Source of the DNA: Isoetes taiwanensis
Taxonomy: Eukaryota > Streptophyta > Lycopodiopsida > Isoetales > Isoetaceae
Reading direction: 5' to 3'
NCBI GenBank assembly: GCA_021234155.1
Contig: JAJEKV010000046.1
Location: 3,882,665-3,946,664, forward strand
DNA: 64,000 nt
Position numbers and translations under genes: made by a program. Below are positions 29,808-41,644 of this stretch, one piece after another (position 1 is the stretch's first letter; each line of letters starts with the position of its first letter). Under the pieces are notes generated by a model. The model saw only the letters and a list, made by a program, of their open reading frames with translations, did no database searches and was not told the origin of the DNA.

Positions 29808-29845
29808 ATTGGATCCAAGAAGGAGGAAGACAAATGAAAGAGAGA

Positions 29846-30709
29846 TTACTTTCTGGCTCTTGTGGATTTCCTCTTACTCTTTTTACTTCTAGTATTCTGA
29901 GCAGGGGTTTTATCTAATCTAGACAAGATAAGCACTTTATCCAAGATATTCTCATTTTTCCTAGCACTTCTTTTAATGTGATTCTGATCAGGCTTAGGAG
30001 CAGCATGAGGATTCTCTATGAAATACTCTTCCTTGCCCCAATTTTCTTTATCACTTCCATAACCCTCACTGTCACTTGAGTCTGAGAATCCACCAGGGAA
30101 GAATTGAAACATAGTATTATTCTTAATATTATTTAAGGAAGAAATGTTAACTTGCCTGGTATTATCCTTTTCTTGAAGCTCCTTTCCTTCATTGACTCTA
30201 TGCTCTAGAGTCTCAGCAACAAAGTCATTGTCTTTGTCTTGGGTTACAACAGCTTCACAATCTTTCTGGCCTTGCAAAAGGAGACTGGCATCTTCCTGCA
30301 GAGAGGCCATCTGATCTGCAATCTTGCTTGAGATCTTTGGGAGAGGGGGAGGGGGGAGGGGGGCGCATATAGAACAATCCACTATGGGGGAATTCAGGTC
30401 AATCAGAGAAGGCAAAGAAATAGGAGTCAAAGAGGGAGGTTTATTTGATTCAGTGTTTTGGACTGGAGAGGTTATATGAAGCATTGAATTTTGAATTGTA
30501 TCACATGGTGTGCTCTTATCTAAACCAATATCTATTTCACCATTAAGGTTAGATAATACCTGATAAGGATTTGGACATATTACATGATGCTGAGAGACTG
30601 CTTCTATATTTTCTTCAATAGTTTGACCACCAAGTTCATCAATAGATGAACCATTGAGATTTGTAAATCCTGGAGCCTTTTGAATTTCCTGTGTCTCCAT
30701 TGCTGGCAA
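29846..30709 (-). CDS. LINE ORF1 C-terminal region
   Basis: A 287-residue open frame rich in Ser, Asn, Pro and acidic residues ends with a basic tail (SKKSKRKSTRARK), about 40 nt before the ORF2 start. Plant LINE ORF1 proteins have such a disordered tail after the zinc knuckle. No DUF4283 or knuckle is visible upstream of 30,709, so the N-terminal half is missing or the true start is further right and decayed. The assignment rests on position and composition. Confidence 0.6.
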   Translation of the reverse strand: MPAMETQEIQKAPGFTNLNGSSIDELGGQTIEENIEAVSQHHVICPNPYQVLSNLNGEIDIGLDKSTPCDTIQNSMLHITSPVQNTESNKPPSLTPISLPSLIDLNSPIVDCSICAPLPPPPLPKISSKIADQMASLQEDASLLLQGQKDCEAVVTQDKDNDFVAETLEHRVNEGKELQEKDNTRQVNISSLNNIKNNTMFQFFPGGFSDSSDSEGYGSDKENWGKEEYFIENPHAAPKPDQNHIKRSARKNENILDKVLILSRLDKTPAQNTRSKKSKRKSTRARK

Positions 30710-31093
30710 ATTTCTCTTCGAGTTTGATGTTTGATACTTAGAATTGAAAGGATACTTTGCTTTTCTTGAGTTTTCATAATTAAAGACCCAAGGTTATGCT
30801 TAAATTTTCAGTTGCATAGCTTGGCTTATCAGCAACTGTACCCTTAACTAATAGCTTAGGTTCCTATCATCAAGGCTTCAACTTCGCATTATTTGCAAGA
30901 AAAATTAGTGCATTCTTCAAGTGCTAAATGAATGTAGAATATGTAGCATAATAACAGGGGGTTTTCTTTGTGTTTTTGTACGCTTTTCACTAAGGTTTTC
31001 CTATGATTTCGTGATGTATTCAAATGGATGTACTAATGCGTACATCTAGAGTGCACCATTTCTGAGCCATTGATTTTAGCCTTTTTTTTTTTA
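30710..31093. other. Region without a recognised gene
   Basis: AT-rich DNA between the LINE and the tandem repeat at 31.1 kb. Nothing was recognised. Confidence 0.3.
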
Positions 31094-31263
31094 ATGGTCA
31101 ACAACCAATGGCTCACAACAAAAGCCCTTTTTTTGTGCGTGTGGTGCATAATGGTCAACAACCAATGGCTCACAATAAAAGCCCTTTTTTGTGCGTGTGG
31201 TGTATAATGGTCAACAACCAATGACTCACAACAAAAGCCCTCTTTTTGTGTGTGTGGTGCATA
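31094..31263. repeat. Tandem repeat, 3 x 56-57 bp
   Basis: Three head-to-tail units start ATGGTCAACAACCAATGGCT at 31,094, 31,151 and 31,207, with a partial fourth from 31,264. They differ mainly in the length of a T run. There are no spacers, so this is not a CRISPR array. Confidence 0.95.
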
Positions 31264-31924
31264 ATGGGCACATGAAGGGCTTGAAGGGCGCATGTAGTGC
31301 GGTTCCCTTGGCAACACATTTCTTATCATAACTTTTGATCCAGAGCTCTGTTTCAGATGATTTTTATTGCTTTGGAAAGCTCTCTCCGAGATCTTTTTGA
31401 TAGTGTATGATATGGATATGTTTGGTTAAGTTATCTATGCTAAAATAGCAATTTTTCGGCCGGGTTTGGTAGGCTTTCACATCCTACCAGCTGATATTAA
31501 TACAGGATTGCGCTATTGGATATTGTTTTATGGCTCATTCCGAATGAAGCTTGCAAAAAATTACCATGCATTTTTAGATTTTGAGGCAGTTATTAAGCAA
31601 ATTCTCCTTGTGCTAACAAGCAGAAAAGTTTCCCACTTTGGTTTCTCACCACAAGAATCCATGGAGGCCAAAGGCTGCTGTTAAATTCCAGTTGAAAAAT
31701 GTTTGTGTACGGGTGTTGCAAACTTTATGACTTTCAGAATAATGGGATCAATCTCCTCTATCTTTATGGTAACTTTTACTTATGTTCTATTTGTTTTATT
31801 GTGATGAAATTCAAAAGCTACAGGTGATGAAAGCCTCAAATGAATTCTAGTTTTTTTCTGGTTTGAATTCTAAAATTTTTGTCACAGCGGTGGGGGGGTG
31901 ACGTCCCTAATTTGCAACACAAAT

Positions 31925-32045
31925 CATTAACATCCAACACATAAAAATTAAATCCCCCAACACATAACAACCAACACATAACAACCATTGACATTAACAA
32001 CCAACACATAACTACCATTGACATTAATTAACACAACCATTGGGT
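31925..32045. repeat. Short tandem repeat of AACAACCAACACAT words
   Basis: Interleaved copies of AACACATAACAACC and CATTGACATTAA over about 120 bp, typical of slippage-derived sequence. Confidence 0.7.
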
Positions 32046-33209
32046 CCAACACATTTAAATTAAAATCCCCCTTAAACCCCCTTTGGTTTGGGTGCATATT
32101 CACACGGGGGGTGACTCCGGGCAACGAGGGCTGTTGGATAGGCATATTCACCTCTTATTCCTTAATCTACACCGCACGTAAAGTTCCTCATTTGTGGGGT
32201 ATGCAAGTACAAAATTTGCTATACTGTATAACAAGATTCGCAAAATACTATAAGATTTCAAGCGGAATACTATATGGTGTTGATTTCGTACGTGCAAAAA
32301 TAGAGTTCATTTTGTTAGCCAAATATGTCATGGCATGAATGTTGCAAAAATATTCGCTTTCCCATGCGTAACTTAGCTTTGAGATGTCTCAAATTCTAAT
32401 GCCCTTGACAAATTCTATAACTTTGTTGATTTTTGTGTGTGTGTGTGTCAATTAGTAAGTATTTAACCATGCGATGTATCATATATATTAATTACGTACC
32501 AGCTCATTGATCCCCCAATTTCTAGAAATTAAGTCATCAACAAATATAAAGCCAAAATAAGATAATAATTTGTGCGCGGTCTTGGTCGTTGATTTTGTTG
32601 TGTTCCCCAACTTTCATTGTAGCCCATTAGATCATGATTGTTTCCTTCTACCTCTCTCAATTGGGTGCAAGGCAGCCAGATCTTATGAGGGCAGAGTCGA
32701 TTATGTCACGAATTTGTATGTCTTTGTTCTACTACAATTCGACCTGGCTCATTCTAGGATCTGTATGCCCTCGTTGTCTCTATTCTATGTTAAAACATCT
32801 GCTTAGTTTGCACTGATCACAGGGTAATTGTAGTTTTGTTTAATGTGCACTGTGGGGCAATTGAATGGCAGTATACTCTGGGAGTTGTAGGTCCCGGGAA
32901 GTCTACCTGTCTTGAAGGCTAGGGCCAACCTATTTTCATAGAGAATTATGGTTTTATAGGCCAAGAAACATCTATGTATATAAAATGTTTTATGGGAATC
33001 TCCTCAAACTCTCTGCATCCTTCTTTCATAACCGAATCATGCAGGCAATATATATTTTATGGCTTCTATAGTGCATGATTTCGCATAGACAATACATGCA
33101 AGGGCACATGGAACGGCACATGCACGGGCAACGTCCCATCTAAAACATGGGGACTAGGCCCCATCACCAAACACAATAACCAAATATTAAAAGACTACCA
33201 AGAAGAAGA
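32046..33209. other. Region without a recognised gene
   Basis: AT-rich DNA with a (GT)n run near 32,433-32,450. Frames at 32,570-32,816 show no recognisable domain. Confidence 0.3.
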
Positions 33210-33720
33210 TTATGCTCCCCTGTACACTGCCCATTTCTTTTGCAGGCGGGCTGCCCTCACCTTGCAGAGCTCCTCCTTACGGTCACACAATTGAAGAGGG
33301 GAGAGGTCCTCATGTACTGAGAAACTAGTCTCTCTGAGATGGTTTCCATGCTGAAGAACATGTAAGCGGCTAAGAGTGTCTTGAAACTGAACCAAAAGAT
33401 GGCGAGGATGATCTGGTCTTGTCGCTCCCACCCTAGTAGTGGAGACAACTCCATCAACCTTCACATGCATGGTGAAAAATGTAAAGCGCATCCAATCGAA
33501 TGGGCATCATCTTCTCGCCTCTGCAACCCCTATAATACGCAAGTTCGGGCTCGGTAATGAAGATACCGAGGCAGCCTTCCCTCTTGCTAGCTCGACATCT
33601 GCGACTCTCGGTCCCCTTTGGGATTGTGGAGATGTCTGCATTCCCACCTCAAAATTTTCCCTTTCCAATGTCCGTGCACTCCCGCTTCAACACAATATTT
33701 CTTACGTGGGCATGTAATTG
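33210..33720 (-). pseudogene. LINE ORF1-like nucleic acid-binding fragment
   Basis: A 93-residue minus-strand frame (33,491-33,210) reads RVGATRPDHPRHLLVQFQDT, then HLRETSFSVHEDLSPLQL and KVRAARLQKKW. This recalls the C-terminal half of L1-type ORF1 proteins (R-x-G...RP-x-x-(I/L)-V-x-F...EDLS...R). About 180 nt upstream, another frame has CVEAGVHGHWKGK, a zinc-knuckle pattern with two cysteines replaced. Together they suggest a decayed ORF1 of a LINE type different from the others here. No endonuclease or RT lies nearby. Confidence 0.35.
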
Positions 33721-34175
33721 CATCTAGTATTTTACCGAGGCATCACTTGTGTCCACATACCTTGGGCTTTAGGTCTAGAACGAAGGCATGTATTAATCAG
33801 AATAAGTGTGTCCATCTCTCAATAGACACGATCATAGATGTGGTCGCCATTCCTCCCTCGAATGAATGAGTCGTACTTGGTCACGGCGAAGTGTAGGCTC
33901 TGCTTGTGAACTTGGGGTCTAGAGCACTTTGGAGATCCTTCCGATATTGGAAGGTAAATGTACCAAACCTATTTGTGCCGATATGAAGAGGCCGCTGGGG
34001 ACCAAAAAGAGAAGATGGCAAATCCATTATTACACTGGAATTAGCTTGCCCCTGACCATGGAGCGGTATGCTAGACCGAGCACTTGTGGGACGAGGGACC
34101 TCCTATATGAACAATGATTCCTGAGTAGGAGGCTTTTTCTTTTCCCTGGCCATCCTTACACCAAATCTCTCCTTA
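33721..34175. other. Region without a recognised gene
   Basis: No motif was recognised. It lies between the ORF1-like fragment and the Helitron fragment and may be the continuation of either. Confidence 0.3.
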
Positions 34176-34560
34176 TTACTGGCCCTTTCTGTCATCGTGA
34201 AGTTTTCTAAATGAAATCAAAGCGGGTAGTGGGTACCCGTTGCTAATCACGGTCTGCTCTAGAAACCGTTTTGGATACCCTTTAATACATACCCCATCAA
34301 CTATACAAAGAGCATTGGGATATGTAGGGCCACATGGACCATGAATCATGTGACTTATAACTACCTCATACAACTCAGATTGGTATTCTTATCTAAAATC
34401 TCCACAGAAATAACTTTATCTACATCCTCGATCGTCACTGGCTTGTCCTCCTGGTACAATATGATAAGGAGATGTACATGTGACGTCCCCTACTCATATA
34501 CGGTGCACTCACCGTATACAAACAGGAGTTCATCCCCCATACCAGCTCCATGCTGATACA
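34176..34560 (-). pseudogene. Helitron Rep (HUH nuclease) fragment
   Basis: On the minus strand a frame through 34,500-34,380 reads GTSHVHLLIILYQEDKP with an HVH pair, the HUH metal-binding motif of the rolling-circle Rep domain (family motif RGLPHAH). It continues into VTIEDVDKVISVEI. The frame 34,373-34,176 then gives VVISHMIHGPCGPTYPNALC and CIKGYPKRFLEQT, the next conserved block of plant RepHel. Rep nicks and joins the transposon ends. A stop precedes GTSHVH and a frameshift follows it. The fragment starts where the E3 LTR ends, so E3 probably inserted into this Helitron. Confidence 0.75.
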
Positions 34561-37250
34561 AGGCCCTCCACGTATCACTACAACCTTGATGAGTTCCAGT
34601 GGGAAGAATGAAGGGGTCATTTTACCCTGTCTCCCTCAGGGCCTACCTAGCTGCGGAAGAGTAAACATACATGTCAGTATACATACATCAATATCATATG
34701 ACCATCACGAAGGATGGCTCACCACATATCTGCATAGACAAAGATCAGTACATCACATATGGAGATCCTACCCAAGGCTCAAACTCAAAGGGATGGTGAC
34801 TTTGGGTCTCCAAGTCATTGCGCATGAAATTCATGGTAAATGGATTTGGCTGGCATAAGAACATGGCTTAGGGTAGTCCACTCCATCCGCTCCTCCTGTG
34901 CACACTTTGTAGAGTAGGTTGAAAAGTGTTGGGACTTGACTGTAGCCCGCCGGATGCATAGCCAAAGGGGCTATTCCTGGGTTTCATCTCCCCAGTTCCG
35001 ATGGGGCAGGTAGGGATTACTCCCACCAGAGGTTGGCATGCTGACCCCTACTCGACTGAACTCCATGGAAGGTGTCCACCACCCCAAGAGTGTCGAACCC
35101 ATGCAAAGCCCGCATGCAGTGGCAGAGCATTAGATCTAGTCCACAATAGTCCCCGATAGGCTTTACTACCAGAGGGACATGATCATGAGTCAGGACATGA
35201 ACCTCCTTGTAAGCCAGTCTGGCCCCTTCACCCACAACCAGGTTTGGTTCTTGTACACAGGCCGAATTTAATAGTGCATTAAAGAGGGCTAGCTAGGAGC
35301 ATCAACTACTAGGCTTCTAAGGCCTCTACCCCCCCTTCCCAATACAATGAGTCCACAGAGATCATCATCACATACATATCATAGAAGAACTAAAGAATGA
35401 GATTTAATCTAAATCACAGAGTTAGGTTCTTTAGTCATGGCTTGGTATCTAGAGATCTAGATAGCTGCTATGGGCAATTCAATAGGCTAAACCTACTTAT
35501 TATATGTCTGGGAGGCGGATTAGACTATTGAATTGGCAAAATACCTGATCCCAAGGGGGATTCACACAGAAGACCCGTATAAACCTAGTGAGTGTATGGA
35601 ACGGGGTTTTTTCTCGATGTTTTCGTACGTATACTAGGGGTTTAAACCCCCCTCTTGCTGACATTCTAGTGTATTTTATCCACGGAAGGGGTATTTTTCC
35701 AACAGTTTTGCGTACGTATATAGGGGTGTTTCTTCTCACCTTAAGCACGCAGGTGGCATATACCCATATGATAAAGGTGAATCCCCCGTGCCTGATCCGT
35801 GGCTTGCTCCTCCTGCTCTGAACTCGACCATGCTGCAGAACTGCTAGAAGATGAAACTAGAAGGGGAAGCTGATGAGCTAGACTGCTCAGACAGACTTTG
35901 GGAGGCGAGATTGTGTCACGCAGCAATGCTGCAGCTTCCCAGACAACGGGGAAAGACCACCGGTCTACCGCCCACTCCACGAACTCCCAGAGTTCCCCAC
36001 GACCGATGGGATTAATCTCCCAGAGACTAATCAGGAAGCCTAGATCCCTCTTGATCCTTTCCTTAAGAATCGAATAATCCTTTGTACAAAAGGATTGACA
36101 AATTATCTCCCGGAGATAATTCTTTGGTTGCAGTTATGACCGCTGCGATCACTGCTAGTTCTGCAATCCAATACAAGCAATGCCTTTGTATTCCAAATAC
36201 AAGCAAAGCCCTTGCAATAAGCAAACCGAAATGCTTGCAAGCCACACAAGCAATAATCAGCAAGAAAAGCTCTTCCGATTCTTCCCACAACCACCCAGTG
36301 GTGTAGCAAAGAGCCAGAGCCTCCTCTACTGGGTCGGATTTGGGCTGAAAGGCTTTGAATCAGCAAAAGGAATTCAGCCTACACAAGAGCAGCAGAGATT
36401 TCAAGCTTGGGAAATTCGGGGTCTATCAAAAGCACCCTTTTTGGCTTTAAATAGGACCGATTTGGGCTCTAACATGCATGATCTATCAGTTTAGATCATC
36501 CCCAGGTGTCAATCATGCCTTGGCATGCAATCCAAGAGAGGAATCCGGCCTACTACAGTTCAGCCAGCCTTGTATCAGAAAGCATTCGTAGCTTTCCAAG
36601 CTAATTTCCCATTGGTTCCCCCAAACCAATAGTATCGTGCCACGTGGCTTCCTTTAACATTTATATTAATGTTACAAGGAACCATAGCTAATGTTTTATT
36701 GCTAACATTAAATGTTGTGCCCCTAGGGCCAACTTTGCTAACCCCTGAACGTCCCCATAGCCCGATTACGAGCTTATGGTCCGCCGCATAGCCACTATGC
36801 CCCCGGCATGCTATCGACGGTACCCCCGTGCTCATGGATATCCGTCAGGAGTCCGTAAAAACGGCCACCCCTGGAAGCACCTGTAACAGATTGGCTCTTG
36901 GAGCAAGCAAAACGGAGTCCTAAAAGGCTGTGGACGAAAATGGAAAGTTAAAGTTACATATACTTATATAGACTAAGGGTTAGGGCTAGGGTTTTCCTAT
37001 TATCCCTTGAGCATGTGGGATAATTGGTGTGGCCCACTTGCCTTTATTAACTAAGTGGCATAAAGTGTACACATGGATAAATGTGCACATGAATAAATGT
37101 GCACACACTTGCAAGTTGCCCCCTAGGATGCTACTTGCTTGGCTACATCGCCTCGGCATTAACGCCAATCGGGATGGCGGTACGCTGCGGATTAGTAGCG
37201 ATGCGATAACGCCCCGGGGCCGTGATAATCTTTTGGCTTTGAACGTCACA
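34561..37250 (-). mobile_element. E3 3' LTR
   Basis: The minus-strand LTR starts TGTGACGTTC at 37,250, next to a purine tract. It carries family landmarks in inverted order: a TATA-like TATATAAG at 36,970-36,963, TAGGAGCAT with CTCTACCCCCCC near 35,300-35,335, a CCGATGGGGCAGG block near 35,000, CATCACGAAGGATGG near 34,702-34,717 and CTAGCTGCGGAAG near 34,650. At about 2.7 kb it is longer than the E1 and E2 LTRs, so it may hold further insertions. The left end is approximate. Confidence 0.6.
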
Positions 37251-37303
37251 TTCTCCCCACCTTGAAATGATGCTGTTCGCAGCATCGTGGGTCTCCCCAC
37301 CTT
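37251..37303 (-). other. E3 polypurine tract, duplicated
   Basis: On the minus strand AAGGTGGGGAGAA lies directly before the LTR and AAGGTGGGGAGAC about 40 bp upstream. E1 has the same arrangement. Confidence 0.65.
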
Positions 37304-37930
37304 GGGATCTTCTTGTCCTGCAACCAACTTGATGCATACACTTTATTACTATTATACTTACACAATTATTAAGATTACTCTAAGATAATATTTTTAAAAC
37401 ATCACTACGACATTGCATTATCTCAAATAACTTATCAATCCATAACTTCATTAAAGTAAGGTACTTATTAGCCTCACTTAATACAACATTTAAGTTTATC
37501 AAAATTCAACAATTTCATATACAATTATCCTTCGAGGTACTCTTCATTCCTTGCAACACATTCCAACAAAATTTGTGTTGCAAGTCTTCGTAGCTCGACC
37601 TCCTTGCCCTCCGGAGCGCTCGACACTACGTTAGTACCATTTTAATTATTAATAGAATTATGGTTATAAGGTAACCACCCATCTAATTAACTAAATGGAT
37701 GCATGACTAATCTCCCTGCCAGGAAGAGGATGCTTCTTCCATCGTGGGCCGTGGAGACAAATACCTATAATGCCTAGGATGACACTCGTGCCTACACCTT
37801 TAGTTGCCCTGAGCGTGAAGGTGGCGTCCTTCCCGTAGGCATTGACTAGAGGTGCTTTCCTATCAATGCATTCCTGAATGGCCTCTTATCTCTCGAGGTC
37901 ATCTACTTCCGTGGGACGGAAGTAGACTTT
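37304..37930 (-). other. E3 3' internal segment shared with E1
   Basis: This is the minus-strand counterpart of 7,480-8,140 in E1. One frame near 37,890-37,690 stays open for about 65 codons (ending WKKHPLPGREISHASI), but E1 does not keep it, so coding is doubtful. Confidence 0.5.
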
Positions 37931-38094
37931 TCAATCTACCTTCCAACTCATTCAAGCAAAACCGCAGTCATGCCTACAATGACATTACACCACGTCCTAG
38001 AGATCACCGTAGGGGTCCCATCATCGGTAACAACACATGCAACCCATACCTAGCATAGGCTGCATGCGTAGATTAATCTTAACTACACATGAAA

Positions 38095-38403
38095 TTAATC
38101 TAAACACAAATCGACATGCCCTGAAATGATTTCTTTTCTGAGATGACCTTGCCAGTCCCATTGCTCCATAAACCGTGGTGCTTTGCTTTTATCGTCCTTC
38201 TTAAGTACCCATGTCGCGTCTTCCACCGGCAAGTGTTTCCACTTGATCAAATATTGGAGAAACTCTGATCTCCTTGTTTTCTTGAAGTCTTTATCTAGAA
38301 TCAATTCTGGAACTATCTTCAGCTGCTCTTCTGTCATTTCCAACAACGTTGGAGTGTCCAAGACTTCTTCTCGATTTGGAGTATGCTTCTTCAACAAACT
38401 CAC
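38095..38403 (-). pseudogene. E3 chromodomain
   Basis: A 102-residue frame reads VPELILDKDFKKTRRSEF and then LQYLIKWKHLPVEDATWV, a chromodomain of the type fused to the integrase C-terminus in chromoviruses. The domain binds histone marks and directs insertion. Its aromatic residues (Y, W, W) are kept. It is separated from the integrase frames by frameshifts. This defines E3, and by similarity E1 and E2, as chromovirus relatives. Confidence 0.85.
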
Positions 38404-38413
38404 GTGGAAGACT

Positions 38414-39420
38414 TTATGAATCTTTAGGTGTGTTTGGCAGCTCTAACTTGTAGGATTGATTACCTACTCTCTTGGCTATTCTCGAAAGGGCCGTACCACC
38501 TTTGGAGCAAGCTTCTTGCAATTTTCGATCGCGGAGCTTTGCCTTTTTACTTTGATCTTGAGCCGGCGCTGTTGCCAACCTTGAACTCTCGACCGTCCGA
38601 TGCTTGTCGGCGACGCTTTTTGTCGACTTCTTGCCGCAAGAAGATATCTTGAACTCTTCTACCCGGTGCTGATGTCGGCCAACATTTGTTCTTGAAATCT
38701 CTACTTTTGACACGATTGTGCCGTGTGTCCGGGGTTAGACATTGGTAGCCATAGTTGATCATGAACGGCGACATCATCCGATGATTCACAGGGGTGCTAT
38801 TATAAGCGAACTCAACCAAGTGAATATAATCTTCCCACTTACTGCCTTGTTCCGGACATAGTTTAGTAGCATATCTTCCAAAATTTTGTTGGCCGCTTCG
38901 CTTGCCCATCCGTCCAGGGGTGATAGGCCGAGCTCATGGACAGCTTCGATGCGAATCGTCGCAAAAGATCACCGCCAAAAGGCACTCATGAACCGGGTCT
39001 CGCCGGAGATGATTTCTCTCGGCATGCCATGGAGCCTAAAGATTTCCTTGGTGAAGAGATTGGTTGTGTCCAAGGCCGGTGGTTCGTAGTCCCGCAAGGC
39101 ACAAAGTGTGCCATCTTCGACAACTTACGACCACAACCATCGGGGCATCCTTTTCCTCTTCCCTGTCCTTGGCGCCCACATTTATGAAGTCCATACTAAT
39201 GACTTCCCACTTAGCGTTCACCGCTAATGGTTCCAATGCTCACGAATTGAAGCTGCTCTCGCCTTCGTTTCGTCGACACAAATGACACTCTTTGATGTAG
39301 CGAGCCACCGCTTCTTCATCCCCGGCCAATAGTAGTTCTGCTGCACTTTGAAATATGTCTTCATAAATCCCCGCATTGGCCAGCTATTGGGTCACGTGTG
39401 GGTGTCATGGAGAATCTTCC
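38414..39420 (-). pseudogene. E3 integrase
   Basis: From the right, a broken HHCC region (YYWPGMKK near 39,330, H and C residues in different frames) is followed by WEVISMDFI at 39,236-39,036, the first core aspartate. A C-terminal frame at 38,909-38,547 has VEFAYNSTPVNHRMMSPF and INYGYQ, the region after the catalytic glutamate. Another frame, to 38,414, leads to the chromodomain. Several frameshifts occur. Order and motifs match the E1 integrase, which lacks this C-terminal part. Confidence 0.8.
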
Positions 39421-39932
39421 TCACTCGGATGATTCCGGCAAGACACAACTTATTCTTATGGTACAAAAGGTTACCTTCCTTTTTAAAATTCTTGAAGGTC
39501 TCCCTCTCCTTATCCGTTTCTTGCCTCCTTGCACAAGCTCGCCCACACTTCCTTGAAGTGCATGATCCGTCGGCAAGGTTTCTTCGATCTTCTTTCGAAG
39601 TCATTGGAGAGCGTCGAAATTGCATTGCCCGTGGACTCTTGTTGTCGGGAGGATGCCTTGAAAGTGCATCTGCTACCATTGAGCCTCCCCCCGCTTATAC
39701 ACTATATCAAAGTCATATTCCTCGAGGGAACTCCATCCACCTTATTGCCGGTAGGTTGAGATGTGGTTCGCGTGAACACGTGTTGGAGGCTCGATGATCC
39801 GGTGTCCAAGCTGGAACTTCCTCCCCAAGGGTAGTGCCTCCAAATTCTTAGTGCCACGACAACTGCAAGCAACTCTTGATCATGAGTTGGGTAGTGCGTT
39901 CGGCGTCGTTCATCTTCAGAGTCATAAGCCAC
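39392..39932 (-). pseudogene. E3 RNase H
   Basis: Minus-strand frames give MAYDSEDERRRTHYPTHDQ followed by ELLAVVVALRIWRHY (39,932-39,702), the second half of Gypsy RNase H, then DALSRHPPDN and KNFKKEGNLLYHKNKLC (39,679-39,392), the linker to integrase. The same motifs occur in E1. The frame is broken and several residues differ through small indels. Confidence 0.8.
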
Positions 39933-40859
39933 TACTGGCTCTTCACATCATTGTCCAGGCACTTTTTGTGGCAATCTTACTTGCATCCGGTCGCCACAAG
40001 TTTGTCCTTCTCTCGGGTCCGGTGGGGTCAAGGCGATCGGTTGTCAAGGCTTCCTTCAACATCTCAATCCGCTTGGGCTTTCTTACGCCAATGATCGCCC
40101 AATCCTTCACTTTTCACCCTCGTCAAAGTCATTGGCGGGGCGCTATCTTCGCAAAAGTTCTTCACGAACTTCACAGTAATACCACTGGGACAAAGCTTCG
40201 ACCTCGTGGATGTTCTTGGCCGACCCACCGTATGGCCTTCAATCTTGGCGGGGGATCCGGTGAAATCCCCTGCTGAGATCACATGACCCGTATTCTACTC
40301 TCTCCCGTTCGCGGGCACCGACAACTTAGCATTACATAACCGTGCCTCCTTAGCTTCGAGCACTTTCCTTAGGTGTTGTGCGTGTTCTCCCGAGATCTAC
40401 TATACACCGAATATCATCAAAGAATAGTATCACAAAAAGTATCCAAGAACTCCCAAGATGTCGCTCATGAGCTTCATGAATGTTCTTTGAGGCGTTTGAC
40501 AAACCAAAGCGGCATTCGTGAACTTCGTAATGCCCATACACGGTCCCCGTAATCTTTGTTTTTGTGGATGTCTTCTTCCTTAATCCTGATCTCGATGATA
40601 CCCCTCGCCTCGGGTCTATCTTGGAGAAAACCTTAGCCCTTGGAGTTGATCCATCGGTCGTCCGATCCGGGAGTGCATACTTATTCTTGATGGTGTGCTT
40701 GTTTAACTGCCTGTAATCTATGCACATCCTCAAGCCGCCATCCTTCTTCTTCACAAAAAAGATGGGTGCCCCAAATGGTGAGACGCTAGGTCTAATGAAC
40801 CCCAGGTCAAACAACTCCTGCAATTGCTTCTTCAACTCGGTCAGCTCTTGCATTGTCAT
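39933..40859 (-). pseudogene. E3 reverse transcriptase
   Basis: The frame 40,859-40,350 opens with [19 protein letters not shown], then [20 protein letters not shown] and KVFSKID, where the first catalytic aspartate lies. The rest is disrupted but shows YGHYE, FGLSNA and FFDDI, an altered YxDD box. The connection (KTFVRNF-type) continues to about 40,064. It would copy the element RNA. It is close to the E1 RT but much more damaged, with changes clustered at CAG/CTG sites. Confidence 0.85.
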
Positions 40860-40910
40860 CCTGTACGGAGCTTTGCTCGTCGGCCGAGACGATTCGAAGT
40901 GCTATCTCAC

Positions 40911-41420
40911 TCAACTCAACTCCCCTCGGGAGGAAGGCGCTTGATCTCGCCTCGGGAAGAGATCGTGGAACTCCTTGATCAACTTAGCTATCTGCTTTGG
41001 CAACTTGCTGAGCACCTTATCCTCCTTGCTTTCCTCTGACTCGGGCTCTTTGATCTGAAGCTTGAAGATATAGGCTATCTGCTCGCTCTTTATGCACTTG
41101 AGCAGCCGCTTACTAGACATACACTGCATGATTGGAACAACTTCCCTTACCTTTTTTGTAATTTCTATGATTTTGCCGTTGGGCGCCGTGAGGGTCACCT
41201 ACGCTTCCCACAATCAATGATGGCTCCTGCTGGTCCAAGATACTCCATCCCTATTATCAAATCATACTTCCCGATGCTCATCACCTCTGCCCCCATTTGA
41301 ATGTTGATCCTGGCAAGTCGATGTCAAAGTTTATCCTCTTGCTGCGGGTGTGTCTCCTTGCCGGATTTGCTAACACCCGCGGGTCTCGGCTTTGACTTCA
41401 ACCGGCTTGAGCTTCAACAT
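40911..41420 (-). pseudogene. E3 protease and linker
   Basis: The frame 41,198-40,911 reads MTLTAPNGKIIEITKK and IMQCMSSKRLLKCIKSEQI, matching the E1 protease C-terminus and linker. The upstream part (41,420-41,200) keeps fragments such as GMEYLGPAG in other frames. The DTG active site is not clearly readable. The identification rests on similarity to E1. Confidence 0.75.
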
Positions 41421-41644
41421 CTCAACCATTCTTGGAGACGCAAAAGTTGTGGGTGCTTCACGAGTCTATCGGGGACTATGAAAGACTTGGCCTTGGCCTT
41501 CCCTCCGTGGGAGATTACGACACCGATTTTACTTTGTTTTGAATCTATGGCGCAAAATGTGACACTCACCTTGAATGAAGTCGCGTGCTTCTGCGGGTCG
41601 TCGTCAGAGGGAGTGTCCCATCCACCTAACTCTGCTAATACCGC

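Larger units (their letters stand above)
29149..30709 (-). mobile_element. Plant L1-type LINE, ORF1 end plus endonuclease
   Basis: The minus strand holds the C-terminal part of ORF1 followed after about 40 nt by the start of ORF2, then most of the endonuclease. RT is missing on the left, so the copy is truncated at its 3' side or interrupted. This is unusual for LINEs, which normally lose the 5' side. It is distinct from the LINEs at 1.5-3.5 kb and 59-62 kb. Confidence 0.75.

Noticed and set aside
31094-31263. CRISPR-like array
   Set aside because: The repeats are contiguous without spacers, in plant nuclear DNA. It is a plain tandem repeat.
34476-34487. LTR start (TGTGACGTCCCC) on the plus strand
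   Set aside because: It resembles the family LTR start but is not followed by LTR sequence, and it lies inside the HUH motif region of the Helitron fragment.
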